Positions 28,889 through 37,923 of a DNA stretch of 51,861 bases are shown piece by piece (position 1 is the stretch's first letter; each line of letters starts with the position of its first letter). Position numbers and translations under genes: made by a program. Source of the stretch: an uncultured Clostridium sp. (GTDB taxonomy: Bacteria; Bacillota; Clostridia; TANB77; CAG-508); assembly GCA_900553365.1 (NCBI GenBank), contig USDL01000008.1:1-51861 (forward strand), written 5' to 3'. The notes under the pieces are model-generated. The model ran no database searches. It saw only the letters and a list, made by a program, of their open reading frames with translations, and was not told the origin of the DNA.

Positions 28889-30025
28889 ATGGAAAAGAAA
28901 TTAAATAAAAAGAAAATTGTAATACTAATTTTAATAATTTTACTTATAGTTTTAATAACTGTTTCTGCTATATTATATAAAAAAAATATCACTGTGCGAA
29001 CATTTTTAGATGAATATTTTTTTAGAAAAAACATAACTGAAAATACATTACCTAAAATAACTACTGAAAATTCATATGCTTATGCATTTAATGATACTAT
29101 TGTGTGTTTAGAGAAAAATGAGTTAACGTTTTACACAAAATCAGCAAACAAGCTAAGCTCAGTCGACTTGGAAATTTCAGATCCTATTTTTGAGGCATGC
29201 GGTAAATTCCTATGTGTTGCTGAAAAAAATGGAAGTAAGTTCTATTTACTTTCTAATAGAAATATTTTATGGCAAAAAGATATTGAAGGTTCTATTAGCA
29301 ATATATCAATAAATAAAAATGGTTATGTTGCTGTTGCTATTGCAGATACTACTTACAAAAATATTTGTAAAGTTTATGATACAGATAGTAAGGAGTTATT
29401 TACATCATATCTTTCTAAATCTTATGTAATTGCTTCTTCTATTTCTGAAGATAATAAGTTTCTAGCTTTAGCTGAAGCAAATTTTTCAGGAATTACTTTG
29501 CAATCAAGCATTAAAATAATATCTATTGAACAGGCTTTGTCTAATAGTACTAATACTATTCAATATAGCGTATCCGCACCTATTGATGATTTTATTATTA
29601 ATATTGAATATTGTGGTAATAATTTAGTATGTTTATATGATAGTCACATAGATATTATTAAGGAAAATTCTGTTACAGAGGTTTCTAATTTAAAGGATTC
29701 TAATATTTTATTTGCTGATATTAATAATAAAATAATACAAGTTCAAAAACGCTCTACTGGTATGCTTTCTTCAGAATTTGAATTACAATTTATTGATATA
29801 TCTAGTCTTGAAAAGAAAACATATTCTTTGAATAAAGAACCAAAATCTATTGAAGCTTTTGGTAATGTTGTTGCTGTTAATTTTGGAACAGAAGTATTAT
29901 TTATCAATGATTCTGGATGGCTTATAAAAAATTATACTTCTTATCAAGAAATCCAATCAGTTGTTGTCTCAAACAATGTAGCTGGAATTATTTATAAAGA
30001 TAAAATAGAATTTTTAGGTCTATAA
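28889..30025 (+). CDS. DUF5711 family membrane-anchored protein
   Basis: 378 residues. N-terminal basic stretch and one TM (KKIVILILIILLIVLITVSAI), then an extracellular repeat-rich beta region resembling a propeller: TENSYAYAFNDTIVCLEKN, SNISINKNGYVAVAIADT, SSISEDNKFLALAEANF and EAFGNVVAVNFGTEVLFIN have the alternating pattern of WD-like blades. This matches DUF5711 proteins of Clostridia, whose function is unknown. It precedes a CvpA-type gene, a frequent arrangement. Its ribosome site is weak (GAGG, 10 bases upstream). Confidence 0.75.
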   Translation: MEKKLNKKKIVILILIILLIVLITVSAILYKKNITVRTFLDEYFFRKNITENTLPKITTENSYAYAFNDTIVCLEKNELTFYTKSANKLSSVDLEISDPIFEACGKFLCVAEKNGSKFYLLSNRNILWQKDIEGSISNISINKNGYVAVAIADTTYKNICKVYDTDSKELFTSYLSKSYVIASSISEDNKFLALAEANFSGITLQSSIKIISIEQALSNSTNTIQYSVSAPIDDFIINIEYCGNNLVCLYDSHIDIIKENSVTEVSNLKDSNILFADINNKIIQVQKRSTGMLSSEFELQFIDISSLEKKTYSLNKEPKSIEAFGNVVAVNFGTEVLFINDSGWLIKNYTSYQEIQSVVVSNNVAGIIYKDKIEFLGL

Positions 30026-30037
30026 GGAGGTGAAATT

Positions 30038-30658
30038 ATGTCTATTATTATTGATTTAATCATTGTTTTAATTATGTTGTTATTTATATTTTTAGGATAT
30101 AAGCGTGGGTTAGTTAAGGTTGCCTTCAAATTATGTACTTTTTTCATTGCAATTATTGTTGCTTTTGTGTTTTACAAGCCTGTTGCAAAGCTCGTTATAG
30201 CCAATACAAATATTGATGAAACTATTGAAACTGCAATAACTAGAAAAATTTTACCTGAGGGTGCAACTGAAACTCAAGAGGTAGATTTATCTCAGGATTT
30301 GCCAAGTATTATATTAAAAAATAGTTCAGATACTGTACAAAGCATATCCAAATCTTTTACAAATACAATAATTGAAACTGCTTGTTTGCTTCTTATTTTC
30401 ATAATTGTAAAAATTGTTTTAAAATTTGTTACAGCTTTAGCAGATTTAATTGCAAAACTGCCTATTTTAAAACAATTCAATAAGCTTGGTGGTACTCTTT
30501 ATGGTATAATTGAAGGATTATTTATTGTATTTTTAGGATTTGCAATTATTTCTTTAATTGCTCCTATGCTAGATTCATCTGTATTAGATGCAATTAATTC
30601 ATCAACTTTGGGTTCAATTTGCTATAATAATAATTTGTTACTTAAAATAATAGTTTAA
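30038..30658 (+). CDS. CvpA family membrane protein
   Basis: 206 residues with four hydrophobic helices. The CvpA start IIIDLIIVLIMLLFIFLGYK and GLVKVAFKLCTFFIAIIVAF are followed by a loop and the later FNKLGGTLYGIIEGLFIVFL motif. CvpA proteins are linked to colicin V production in enterobacteria; the role in Clostridia is unclear. Strong AAGGAGG site at the end of the DUF5711 gene. Last gene before a bidirectional terminator. Confidence 0.85.
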   Translation: MSIIIDLIIVLIMLLFIFLGYKRGLVKVAFKLCTFFIAIIVAFVFYKPVAKLVIANTNIDETIETAITRKILPEGATETQEVDLSQDLPSIILKNSSDTVQSISKSFTNTIIETACLLLIFIIVKIVLKFVTALADLIAKLPILKQFNKLGGTLYGIIEGLFIVFLGFAIISLIAPMLDSSVLDAINSSTLGSICYNNNLLLKIIV

Positions 30659-30664
30659 AAAAAT

Positions 30665-30710
30665 AAAAAAGCGGTGTTATTCAAAAAATTTAGAATAACA
30701 CCGCTTTTTT
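30665..30710. terminator. Bidirectional terminator
   Basis: Perfect 18-bp stem AAAAAAGCGGTGTTATTC / GAATAACACCGCTTTTTT with a 10-nt loop, between the convergent CvpA and sbp genes. Confidence 0.9.
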
Positions 30711-30713
30711 ATG

Positions 30714-31103
30714 CTATTTTCTTTGTTTTGTACTATTTGCAACTTTTCTTGTTTCTTTCAATTTATCACTCCATTTGTCTATGTAGTATCTACGAATTAT
30801 TGCGAAGTTTGTAAACATTCTTCCTACAAAAACAACTATTGCAGCCAGATATATATCAACATTTAATTTTACACCAAGCCACGTTAGCATTATTGATAAT
30901 AATGCATTTCCGAAAAAACCTGATATGAAAATTTTCAAATCAAATTTTCCATTTAATACAGAAGTTATCCCTCCAAATACTGAATCTAATGCCGCTATTA
31001 TGGCTATAGCTAAATAGCCAGAATATGTGTAAGATATTACTGGTAGATTTATTCCAATTAGTGCACCTAATACACAGCCTATTAGTATTGCTAAAATTAC
31101 CAC
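30714..31103 (-). CDS. sbp: Small basic protein Sbp (DUF1290)
   Basis: 129 residues, three to four TMs and a basic tail (WSDKLKETRKVANSTKQRK). Conserved pieces are VLGALIGINLPVISYTYSGYL, shortened here to GINLPVISYTYSGYL, and AALDSVFGGITSVLNGKF. In Bacilli sbp lies in the division cluster between the DUF881 genes and ftsA. Here it ends the cluster; ftsA and ftsZ do not follow. It starts one base after the DUF881 stop. Confidence 0.9.
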   Translation of the reverse strand: MVILAILIGCVLGALIGINLPVISYTYSGYLAIAIIAALDSVFGGITSVLNGKFDLKIFISGFFGNALLSIMLTWLGVKLNVDIYLAAIVVFVGRMFTNFAIIRRYYIDKWSDKLKETRKVANSTKQRK

Positions 31104-31104
31104 T

Positions 31105-31854
31105 TTACTCCTCCTCCCTTACATACTCAAATTCTAAACTTCTCTCATGTTGAGGTATTGTTATGTTTGTTGCTCTTTCTAAGGTTATTTGCTTTCCCTC
31201 AGCTAACTTAACATCTATGTAACCATAGCTTTTTTGAGAAACAGCACTTTCTAAATACATAGTATTTCCAATGGCTTTTATTGTATATGGAGGAACTATG
31301 TATTCCCCTTTTACTGTTATAAGATTTTTTTCATTTATATCTGCAATATAACTATCATATACTATTCTTTGCTCATTTATTGAAATAGCTTCGGCTCCTG
31401 CATTTTTTAGTAAGTTGACTAATTCTAATAAATCCTCTGTATTAATTCTTGTGTTTGCAGTATTTGACATTTTTATTATTATACCTTCTCCTGTTACTGA
31501 ATTTTTACCAAGTAAGTCTTCTGTTTCTTTTAGTTCTTTTTGTAAAAGTATTGAAGCTTCCTTTCCCTCAATGGCAGCTTCTTCATATTCCAGGATTTTC
31601 TCATTTGTTTCTTTAATTTTTGTAGCAGTTTCTTCATATTTTGTTTTTAATGATGTAATTTCAGTTTTTAGCTCACTTTCCCTCATTGTTTCCAACTCTG
31701 ATATGTCTGTTTGACTTATTGTTTTTACTTGAACATATATAAGCATTGTAAGTATTAAGCACATTATCCCAATTATTGCTGTCATTGTGATTTTTCCCTT
31801 TTTCATGTTCTTATACTTTTCTTTTATTTTATTACTTTGTTGAAATATATTCAT
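31105..31854 (-). CDS. DUF881 protein, YlxX/YlxW-like, second copy
   Basis: 249 residues from ATG 31854, which follows AAGGAGTATTTAAGT inside the end of the upstream DUF881 gene; the 31872 ATG has no site. One N-terminal TM, a coiled coil (KTKYEETATKIKETNEKIL), then the DUF881 domain: GEGIIIKMSNTANTRINTED, LLELVNLLKNAGAEAISINE, YIVPPYTIKAIGNTMYLES. DUF881 proteins accompany ftsQ/divIB in Firmicutes; their exact role is unknown. Confidence 0.88.
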   Translation of the reverse strand: MNIFQQSNKIKEKYKNMKKGKITMTAIIGIMCLILTMLIYVQVKTISQTDISELETMRESELKTEITSLKTKYEETATKIKETNEKILEYEEAAIEGKEASILLQKELKETEDLLGKNSVTGEGIIIKMSNTANTRINTEDLLELVNLLKNAGAEAISINEQRIVYDSYIADINEKNLITVKGEYIVPPYTIKAIGNTMYLESAVSQKSYGYIDVKLAEGKQITLERATNITIPQHERSLEFEYVREEE

Positions 31855-32548
31855 ACTTAAATACTCCTTCATATTTTGGTATTGTTATGTCATCGCTTTT
31901 TTCTATTTCTACAACAACCCCATCATCTGCCATTAGCTTTAAATAGCCTCCTTGTCTTACTGCAACATTGTAGTATAGTCTTTCTGTGTACCCTATTGCT
32001 TTAATTTCTATTGGAACACCAACCATTTCATCATTAATTCTTAATATATTTCCATCACACAAAATTGATGTTGTTTGTACTATTCTTTTTCCATTAATAG
32101 ATATTGCGTCTGCTCCTGCATTAAATAATTCGTTAACTATATGTATTAAATCTTGCTCGTGAACTAAATATGAACTTATATCCAATACATCTTCTGCATT
32201 AACTTCTCTGTTATCATCTAACTTTATTATTATTCCTTTGCCTTTTACTTCTGTTAAGCCTAATAAGGCATTATTCTTTGTTATCTGATTTTTCACATCT
32301 GTATCTACCTCACTACTTGTTGAAGCTTGAGTTCTTACTTCTTTTAATCTGGCTTCTACTTCTTCTAATTGATTATATGCATCTTTGTAATTTTGTCTCC
32401 ATTTTAGAACTTCATCTTTTAATTCGCTGTTATCGTTTAATGATATTCCTTCTTCATTTGTAATACTTTCAACTGTTTTCATTTGAATACAAATTGCTAT
32501 TGTCAGTACCAAGCATATACTTCCTAATGTTATTGCTATTTTTTTCAT
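31832..32548 (-). CDS. DUF881 protein, YlxW/YlxX-like, first copy
   Basis: 238 residues: N-terminal TM (IAITLGSICLVLTIAICIQM), a coiled coil (KDAYNQLEEVEARLKEVRT), and the DUF881 domain with VKGKGIIIKLDDNREVNAED, NELFNAGADAISINGKRIVQ, EMVGVPIEIKAIGYTERL. Paralogue of the next gene, overlapping it by 23 bases. Lies between ftsQ and sbp, the order found in Bacillus. Confidence 0.88.
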   Translation of the reverse strand: MKKIAITLGSICLVLTIAICIQMKTVESITNEEGISLNDNSELKDEVLKWRQNYKDAYNQLEEVEARLKEVRTQASTSSEVDTDVKNQITKNNALLGLTEVKGKGIIIKLDDNREVNAEDVLDISSYLVHEQDLIHIVNELFNAGADAISINGKRIVQTTSILCDGNILRINDEMVGVPIEIKAIGYTERLYYNVAVRQGGYLKLMADDGVVVEIEKSDDITIPKYEGVFKYEYISTK

Positions 32549-32575
32549 CTTATCCCTCCATTTCTCATGATTTGT

Positions 32576-33400
32576 TTATACTTTTTCTCTAAAGTAAACC
32601 TTTTTAATGTTTTGAACATTTACTATTATTGAACCTGGTATGCCTTTGTTTCTATTTATTAAATCTATAATCCATAATATTTTTATGTTTATATTTGTTC
32701 CATCTCCAAATTCTACAGTTTTACTTTCGCTAGGTATTTCTAGAAGAAAATTGTTTTTGTTTGTTATATCTATTGCTGTTATTATATTATTAATCTTATG
32801 GCTCTTAGCTGTTTCTATTATTTGATTCACTATATCTAATTTTTCTAAATCTTCTACATCTAATCTTTTCCCTGCTGATATATCTTGTGTTTCATAACCC
32901 TTGATAATTGGCAATTCCATAGCTATTTGTGATACTTCTAAAATATATCCTTGATTGTTTATGTATCCATATCCATCTTCTAGCTGTAGCATATATGCAG
33001 GTGTTCTTTCCTGTACATCTATTATTACTTCTCCATTTATTTTTTTAGTTATTTTTGCATATTCAATATAAGCATTTTCTTGTACTTTGTTTTTAATTTT
33101 GCCACTTGATGGTCTAAATAATTTATTACCTATTTTCAATCCTGAATTTTGTATTATTTCTTCAGCATTTAGCTTAGAATTATTAATTACTGTAATTTTC
33201 CTAATTTTAAACAAGTTTGAGAAAATAACTATATTAAATATAATTATGCAAAAAATCAATAGTCCTAAAAATGCCGCTATTTTTCTTCTTATCTTTACAT
33301 TTTTCTTTTTATTAACCTGTTTTTTATTTTGTTTATTTGGTTTACTTGTGTTTGGTTTAACAGATTGTTTTTTTTGGGGTTGTTTAACATTTGTTTTCAA
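32576..33400 (-). CDS. ftsQ: Cell division protein FtsQ/DivIB
   Basis: 274 residues. A very basic N-terminal cytoplasmic part, one TM (IAAFLGLLIFCIIIFNIVIF), a POTRA domain (FKIRKITVINNSKLNAEEI, GLKIGNKLF) and the FtsQ/DivIB beta domain (VIIDVQERTPAYMLQLEDGY, GYINNQGYILE). It connects the divisome in the septal membrane. Upstream is the murA 3' part, separated by a terminator; downstream come the DUF881 pair and sbp. Confidence 0.92.
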   Translation of the reverse strand: MKTNVKQPQKKQSVKPNTSKPNKQNKKQVNKKKNVKIRRKIAAFLGLLIFCIIIFNIVIFSNLFKIRKITVINNSKLNAEEIIQNSGLKIGNKLFRPSSGKIKNKVQENAYIEYAKITKKINGEVIIDVQERTPAYMLQLEDGYGYINNQGYILEVSQIAMELPIIKGYETQDISAGKRLDVEDLEKLDIVNQIIETAKSHKINNIITAIDITNKNNFLLEIPSESKTVEFGDGTNINIKILWIIDLINRNKGIPGSIIVNVQNIKKVYFREKV

Positions 33401-33416
33401 TATTTTTCTCCTTAAA

Positions 33417-33456
33417 AAAATATCATTGGTTTGATATAATTAACCAATGATATTTT
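33417..33456 (-). terminator. Terminator after murA
   Basis: Perfect 15-bp stem AAAATATCATTGGTT / AACCAATGATATTTT. On the minus strand it is followed by seven T residues. Lies between the murA stop and ftsQ. Confidence 0.85.
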
Positions 33457-33502
33457 ATACTATTTATGTTAAAATTTCAATGTATTTTTGCAATTTTTAT
33501 TG

Positions 33503-34412
33503 TTATTTTTCTATTTTTACACAAGCACCTAATTTGTTTAACTTTTTGTCTAAATTCTCATAACCTCTTAGTATGTGTTCTATGTTGTTTATTTGGCTAT
33601 TTCCCTTTGCAACTAGTGCAGCTGCTACAAGAGCTGCTCCTCCTCTTAAATCTGTTGAAGTAACCTCTGCTGCTGTTAATTTTCTTACTCCCTTTATTAT
33701 AGCTACTTTTCCTTCTATTGTTATTTTTGCTCCCATTCTACCTAGTTCATTTACATATTTATACCTGTTCTCAAATATATTTTCAACCATCATGGAAGTA
33801 CCTTTTGCTGTGCATAGCATACTTACAAAAACTGATTGCATATCTGTTGGGAATCCTGGATAAGGCATTGTTTTTATATCTACTGCTTTTAGTCTTTTTG
33901 CTCCTTCTAGAATCATTTTATTTTTTTCTACAAATATTTTATTTCCGGCTTCTTCTAACTTATGTATAATAGGACTTATATGTTCTATCCTTACATCATT
34001 TAATACAATTTTTCCTCCTGTTGCAGCTGCCATGCATAACATAGTACCCGCTTCTATTCTATCTGGCATTATATTATAGCTTACACTCTTTAAATTTTTA
34101 ACTCCTGTTATTCGTATGGCTGTTGTTCCTGCTCCTTCAACCTTTGCACCCATTCTGTTTAAAAAGTCTTGTAAATCAACTATCTCAGGTTCCATTGCTG
34201 CATTTGTAATAACTGTTGCTCCTTCAGCAAATATTGATGCTAGAATTATATTCTCTGTTGCTCCTACAGAAGGAAAATCTAAGTGTATATCACTGCCCAC
34301 TATTTTATCAGCATAGCAATTTATAAAGCCTCCACTTTCTTCAATATTTATTCCTAATTTTTCAAATCCCTTCAAATGCAAATCTATTGGTCTTGTTCCA
34401 ATGTCACAACCT
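33503..34412 (-). CDS. murA: MurA (UDP-N-acetylglucosamine 1-carboxyvinyltransferase), C-terminal part of a gene split by a mobile element
   Basis: MurA adds enolpyruvate from PEP to UDP-GlcNAc, the first committed step of peptidoglycan synthesis. This part begins inside the active-site loop: reading back from the TTG at 34381 the frame is GGT TGT GAC ATT GGA ACA AGA CCA (G C D I G T R P), so the catalytic Cys is here, followed by IDLHLKGFEKLG and the rest of both inverted-alpha/beta domains. Joining it to the 5' part at 48000-48341, with one C skipped at CGG 48191, gives exactly 417 codons, the normal MurA size. In the inserted state this half has no start of its own. A second murA paralogue elsewhere, common in Firmicutes, may supply the activity. 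Confidence 0.9.
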
Positions 34413-36047
34413 CCTGTTTGTGATAGTTTGTGGGTACATAAATTTCAAATGGAATGCTAAGCCTCCGTTTTCGTACAGTTCATTATACATTTCATCATTT
34501 AAGTTGTATTCCTGCTTTATATCTTCTGTAATCTCTTGCTTATCAAACACTACTATTTTATCAAATAGTCTTGATAATTCTTCTTTTGTTAATCCATTTT
34601 TCTTTATATCATTTATTGCTTTAAATATTAAATCTTCTTTATCTTCTAATTTGTTTAGTGTATTGAATTTACCTTCCGCTTCTTGCAATTTTTCTTTTTC
34701 ATATTTTATCTTCTTTTCTAATTCCTGTTTTTTATCTTTATATATAAATTCTGGAATCAAATCATTTAGCTTATCTTCATATACTTGTTTAAATTGTTTT
34801 TCTAGCTTTTCCAATGTTCGTTTAGATTTGTTTAACTCTTTTTCTAGGGTTATTTTATTTGTAGAAATTGCTTTGACATTGTCCATAACAAAATTTTTAA
34901 ATTCAGGATTACTTACTAAATTATCTATATATGCATTTACAATTTTGTCTAAATATTCAATTCTCATTCTGTGTGGTTTGCATCCATAATCTGGTCTTAT
35001 ATCTTTTATTGCACCTTCATTGCTATATTTTTTACACAAATAGCTATCTGGTCGTTTTCTTGTTCCAGTATTTCCTTTTCTTTTATACATTGGAGTTCCA
35101 CATCTTCCACAATATAAAAGTCCTGAATATAAGTTATTATCTGTATCTACAAATTTGAAACCATTATTTATTTTATCACTTTCTTTTTTTCTTTTCTTTC
35201 TAATTTTTTGAACTTTTTCAAATAGTTCTTTATCAATAATAGGTTCATGATGATTTTCTATTATAGTCCATTCCTCTTCTGGCTTTACTCTTGTTTTTTT
35301 AGATTTAAAGCTTAATTTTTCTGTGTATCCTCCAACATAGGTTCCTGTATATCTTCTATCATCTAATATTCTTACAATATGCTGTGCTTTCCAATTTGCT
35401 GTTTGTTTTGTATTTACAAAATTTCTACTTTGAGATGGTGTTGGTATTCCTTTTTTATTTAAGTAAGTTGCAATTTTTTGATATCCCCAACTTTTAGAAT
35501 ATAATTCAAATATCTCTTGAACTATTGGTGCCGTTTCACTATTTATCACTAATTGTTTCCCAACTTTGTCATAACCATATATGGCTTTAACAAGTAACTC
35601 TCCTTCTTCTATTTTGTGTCTTAAATTTCTTCTTATATTTTTACTGTCATCTCTTGCTCTTCTTTCATTAAACCACGCATATAGTCCAAACATTTCCTCA
35701 TTGTATTGCTCATCTTCAAATATTATTTCTACACCTTGCTCTTCTAGGTATTCTACAAAATCTAATGCTTCTTTTTGATTTCTTCCAAGTCTTGCAGAAT
35801 TTTTGAAAACTATTACATCTATTTCTTTATTTTTTGCTCTATTTCTAATATCATCAAACCTGCTGAAATCTGTTCCACTTTTATCATCATCCATTATAAT
35901 GTCAACTATATTTGTATATCCATGACCTTTGCAATATTTTATAAGTAAATCTCTTTGTGTTTCAATTCTCTCATAGTTCTCGCCATAGTCATCTCTGCTC
36001 TCTCTACAATAAATTACAACTCTTTTTTCCTCGTTAGGCTTTTTCAT
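34404..36047 (-). CDS. Large serine recombinase (site-specific integrase)
   Basis: 547 residues. N-terminal resolvase domain with catalytic Ser17 in VVIYCRESRDD, IETQRDLLIKYCKGHGY, and DDDKSGTDFSRF. Then a Recombinase domain (GYQKIATYLNKKGIPTPS, ILDDRRYTGTYVGG), a zinc ribbon (CGRCGTPMYKRKG with a later C) and a coiled coil (SKRTLEKLEKQFKQVYEDK). Start ATG 36047 follows GGAGGGAATCT; TATAAT lies upstream on the minus strand. The last codons AGG AGG TTG TGA are chromosomal murA sequence. In an excised circle the frame would continue for 22 other codons (see 47931-47999). It is the likely integrase of the element. Confidence 0.93.
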   Translation of the reverse strand: MKKPNEEKRVVIYCRESRDDYGENYERIETQRDLLIKYCKGHGYTNIVDIIMDDDKSGTDFSRFDDIRNRAKNKEIDVIVFKNSARLGRNQKEALDFVEYLEEQGVEIIFEDEQYNEEMFGLYAWFNERRARDDSKNIRRNLRHKIEEGELLVKAIYGYDKVGKQLVINSETAPIVQEIFELYSKSWGYQKIATYLNKKGIPTPSQSRNFVNTKQTANWKAQHIVRILDDRRYTGTYVGGYTEKLSFKSKKTRVKPEEEWTIIENHHEPIIDKELFEKVQKIRKKRKKESDKINNGFKFVDTDNNLYSGLLYCGRCGTPMYKRKGNTGTRKRPDSYLCKKYSNEGAIKDIRPDYGCKPHRMRIEYLDKIVNAYIDNLVSNPEFKNFVMDNVKAISTNKITLEKELNKSKRTLEKLEKQFKQVYEDKLNDLIPEFIYKDKKQELEKKIKYEKEKLQEAEGKFNTLNKLEDKEDLIFKAINDIKKNGLTKEELSRLFDKIVVFDKQEITEDIKQEYNLNDEMYNELYENGGLAFHLKFMYPQTITNRRL

Positions 36048-36117
36048 AGATTCCCTCCGTTTAATGTATCAATAACTTTTTCTTTTATATAATGTTTTAT
36101 TGTTGCTATTATATGTT

Positions 36118-36156
36118 AAAAGTTCTAAATTTTCAATATTTCTACTGAAATTTTAG
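36118..36156. terminator. Hairpin between the DUF3800 and recombinase genes
   Basis: Inverted repeat AAAAGTTCTAAATTTTCA / TGAAATTTTAGAACTTTT with one mismatch. It could end DUF3800 transcripts upstream of the recombinase promoter. Confidence 0.5.
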
Positions 36157-36198
36157 AACTTTTTTACAAATTTTTTTGAAAATCTTTCACAAAATGTG

Positions 36199-36275
36199 TT
36201 GACATTTGTAAACTATTTTAGTACAATAATATTGAATCACTGAAAGCACGAATGTGTCGTAGGTGGTGTTTTTTT
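36199..36275 (+). ncRNA. Candidate small RNA: strong promoter followed by a short hairpin and T run
   Basis: TTGACA (36199-36204), a 17-base spacer and TACAAT (36222-36227) form a near-consensus plus-strand promoter. Transcription from about 36233 would meet ATCAC...GTGGT pairing (with an inner CAC/GTG) and a seven-T run at 36269-36275. The RNA would be about 40 nt and ends next to the stop of the opposite-strand DUF3800 gene. No frame of useful length is present. RNA status is inferred. Confidence 0.4.
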
Positions 36276-37065
36276 ATTTTGGATAGATTACTAATCCATA
36301 TTCATTAGACTTATTAGCATTTAGATTCAAAGTATTTGATTTCTTTAATGTTGCCATAACTCTTCCTACAAATTTTTTATCAATAACATTTGCCACTCTA
36401 TTAGGCAAATCATTTTTCTTAACACAACATTTATAATATAAATGCACGAAGTATGAAATAAAATCACATATTTGTATAAAATACGATTCCTCTGAATCTT
36501 TTTCTAATATATCTTCTATTAACCCTGATATTGGTTGATTTTTAAATGTATTTGAATATTTTGATTGTATAGGATTATATGCCCTTATTGCTCTTGCTGT
36601 TTTTCTCATAGGTGCTATTCTACCTTTATCTGTAATTATTAAATAGTTCCATTTTCCATCACTATCATTATCTATTCTTTGAATGTTATATTTTAGTGCA
36701 TTTTCTAGTATTTCATAATCTTGTTTCTTTATTTTGTTTTTATCTATTATAACATTAATACATGTCAAATCTAAATCTGCAATTGCTAGTGTGAATGCTT
36801 TTAAAATTTCTATTTTCTCCTCTTCACTCCACCCATACTTTCTATATGGATCTTTATCAGTTAGAAAATATTTTGTATGCATTTCTTCTTTTACATGAAA
36901 TCCATACTTATCTTTTAATTGCCTTCTTAAAAACTTAATCTGGTTATAGTTTTTTTGCCAATCTTCTGATTTCATATATATACTTGTTAATATAAATGTT
37001 TCACTTGATGTTTTTATTAATCCATCATCCCCTGTTTCATCAAAATAAACTAGGTTTGTTTCCAT
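36274..37065 (-). CDS. DUF3800 domain protein
   Basis: 263 residues. The N-terminal NLVYFDETGDDG and later TDKGRIAPMRKTARAIRAYN and SYFIQICDFISYFVHLYYK are the conserved blocks of DUF3800, a family found in prophages and mobile or defence islands and predicted to have an RNase-H-like fold. The acidic residues of YFDETGDD and QICDFISY may form the catalytic centre. Function unproven. Start ATG 37065; single-gene unit in the element. Confidence 0.8.
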   Translation of the reverse strand: METNLVYFDETGDDGLIKTSSETFILTSIYMKSEDWQKNYNQIKFLRRQLKDKYGFHVKEEMHTKYFLTDKDPYRKYGWSEEEKIEILKAFTLAIADLDLTCINVIIDKNKIKKQDYEILENALKYNIQRIDNDSDGKWNYLIITDKGRIAPMRKTARAIRAYNPIQSKYSNTFKNQPISGLIEDILEKDSEESYFIQICDFISYFVHLYYKCCVKKNDLPNRVANVIDKKFVGRVMATLKKSNTLNLNANKSNEYGLVIYPK

Positions 37066-37163
37066 ATCTTCACTTCCTATCTTGCTAAAATTAATTTTGT
37101 ACTATTTATACCATATTTTTAAAGATTTTTCAATACTTTTTTGCGAAAATTTGTTCTTGTTTT

Positions 37164-37328
37164 TTATTTATATTTTTGTTTTATTCTATCAGAGATAATA
37201 TCGGTGAATATCTGTTTATAATCTTCTAATTCACCAACATTTGATTTTGGACAAATAAATACTGCAAATGGTAATTTATCTTTTTTCTTATTGTTTTTAT
37301 TATCCTTTGCCTTTTCCAGAATATTCAC
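37164..37328 (-). CDS. Possible small protein, 54 aa, GTG start
   Basis: GTG 37328 follows GAGGAAAGGTAG. The product is Lys/Asn-rich at the start (NILEKAKDNKNNKKKDK), then LPFAVFICPKSNVGELEDYK and a helical end. It lies in a 600-base stretch otherwise poor in genes. It may be a fragment of a larger lost gene. Family unknown. Confidence 0.4.
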   Translation of the reverse strand: MNILEKAKDNKNNKKKDKLPFAVFICPKSNVGELEDYKQIFTDIISDRIKQKYK

Positions 37329-37669
37329 CTACCTTTCCTCTAATTTATATTCAAGAACTTTTTGTCCATATTACTAAAACTACAAGTGGTATATTACCCA
37401 TATGAGATTTGCCCTCATTCCACCTTTAGTGAATCGCCCCTTTACATCACGTTAGCCAGGTGAAAGTATCATTATATGTACTTGTAATTTGATATTCAAT
37501 TTTCAATGTGCCATCGATAGAAAATAGTTATTTAAAATTTCTATGTTCTATCTTGATAAATTCATTATAAGATGCTAAAATAGTGTTGTAAACAGATTTT
37601 ACAAAGTCTATAGATAAGTTAAAAATTGAAATATCTATATTCTATTTTTAAAACGAAGGAAATGCAGAT
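37329..37669. other. Gene-poor stretch inside the element
   Basis: About 340 bases with stops in all frames at short intervals. I see no promoter, repeat or RNA that I can support. It may be decayed sequence. Confidence 0.4.
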
Positions 37670-37883
37670 ATGATAAGTAATTTCACAATTAAAGGTAATA
37701 AAATTATTCTTATACGAAACAAAAAGAGTATTTGATATACATTATTTTAATACCAAACCTGCACATGCTCTTTTTCTTGATAGTAAATTCAAAACAAAAT
37801 ATATATGTGATACAGAATTATCAAGAGAAGAAAGAAATTTAGATGTAGAAAAGATTGTAGAAATCATGAAAAAAAAAGCTTAG
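37670..37883 (+). pseudogene. Small gene broken by a +1 shift that is not at CGG
   Basis: ATG 37670 follows a good GAAGGA site. Zero frame reads ISNFTIKGNKIILIRNKKSI and stops. The +1 frame continues FDIHYFNTKPAHALFLDSKF and DTELSREERNLDVEKIVEIM, ending at TAG 37881. The only CGN codon at the break is CGA (ATA CGA AAC); skipping its C gives I E T K R V F D. CGA reads normally in fhs, so this is more likely an ordinary frameshift in the A-rich run. Family unknown. Confidence 0.5.
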
Positions 37884-37919
37884 CTTTAAGATTTTCCCTT
37901 GTATTTTTGCTAAGCTTTT
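37874..37919. terminator. Bidirectional terminator
   Basis: Eleven-bp stem AAAAGCTTAGC / GCTAAGCTTTT, with A/T runs on both sides, between convergent units. Confidence 0.6.
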
Positions 37920-37923
37920 ATTT

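Noticed and set aside
37700..37735. CGA as a second frame-shifting codon
   Set aside because: One broken small gene could be repaired by skipping C of CGA, but in-frame CGA at 14983 and 15019 in fhs reads as Arg without a shift.
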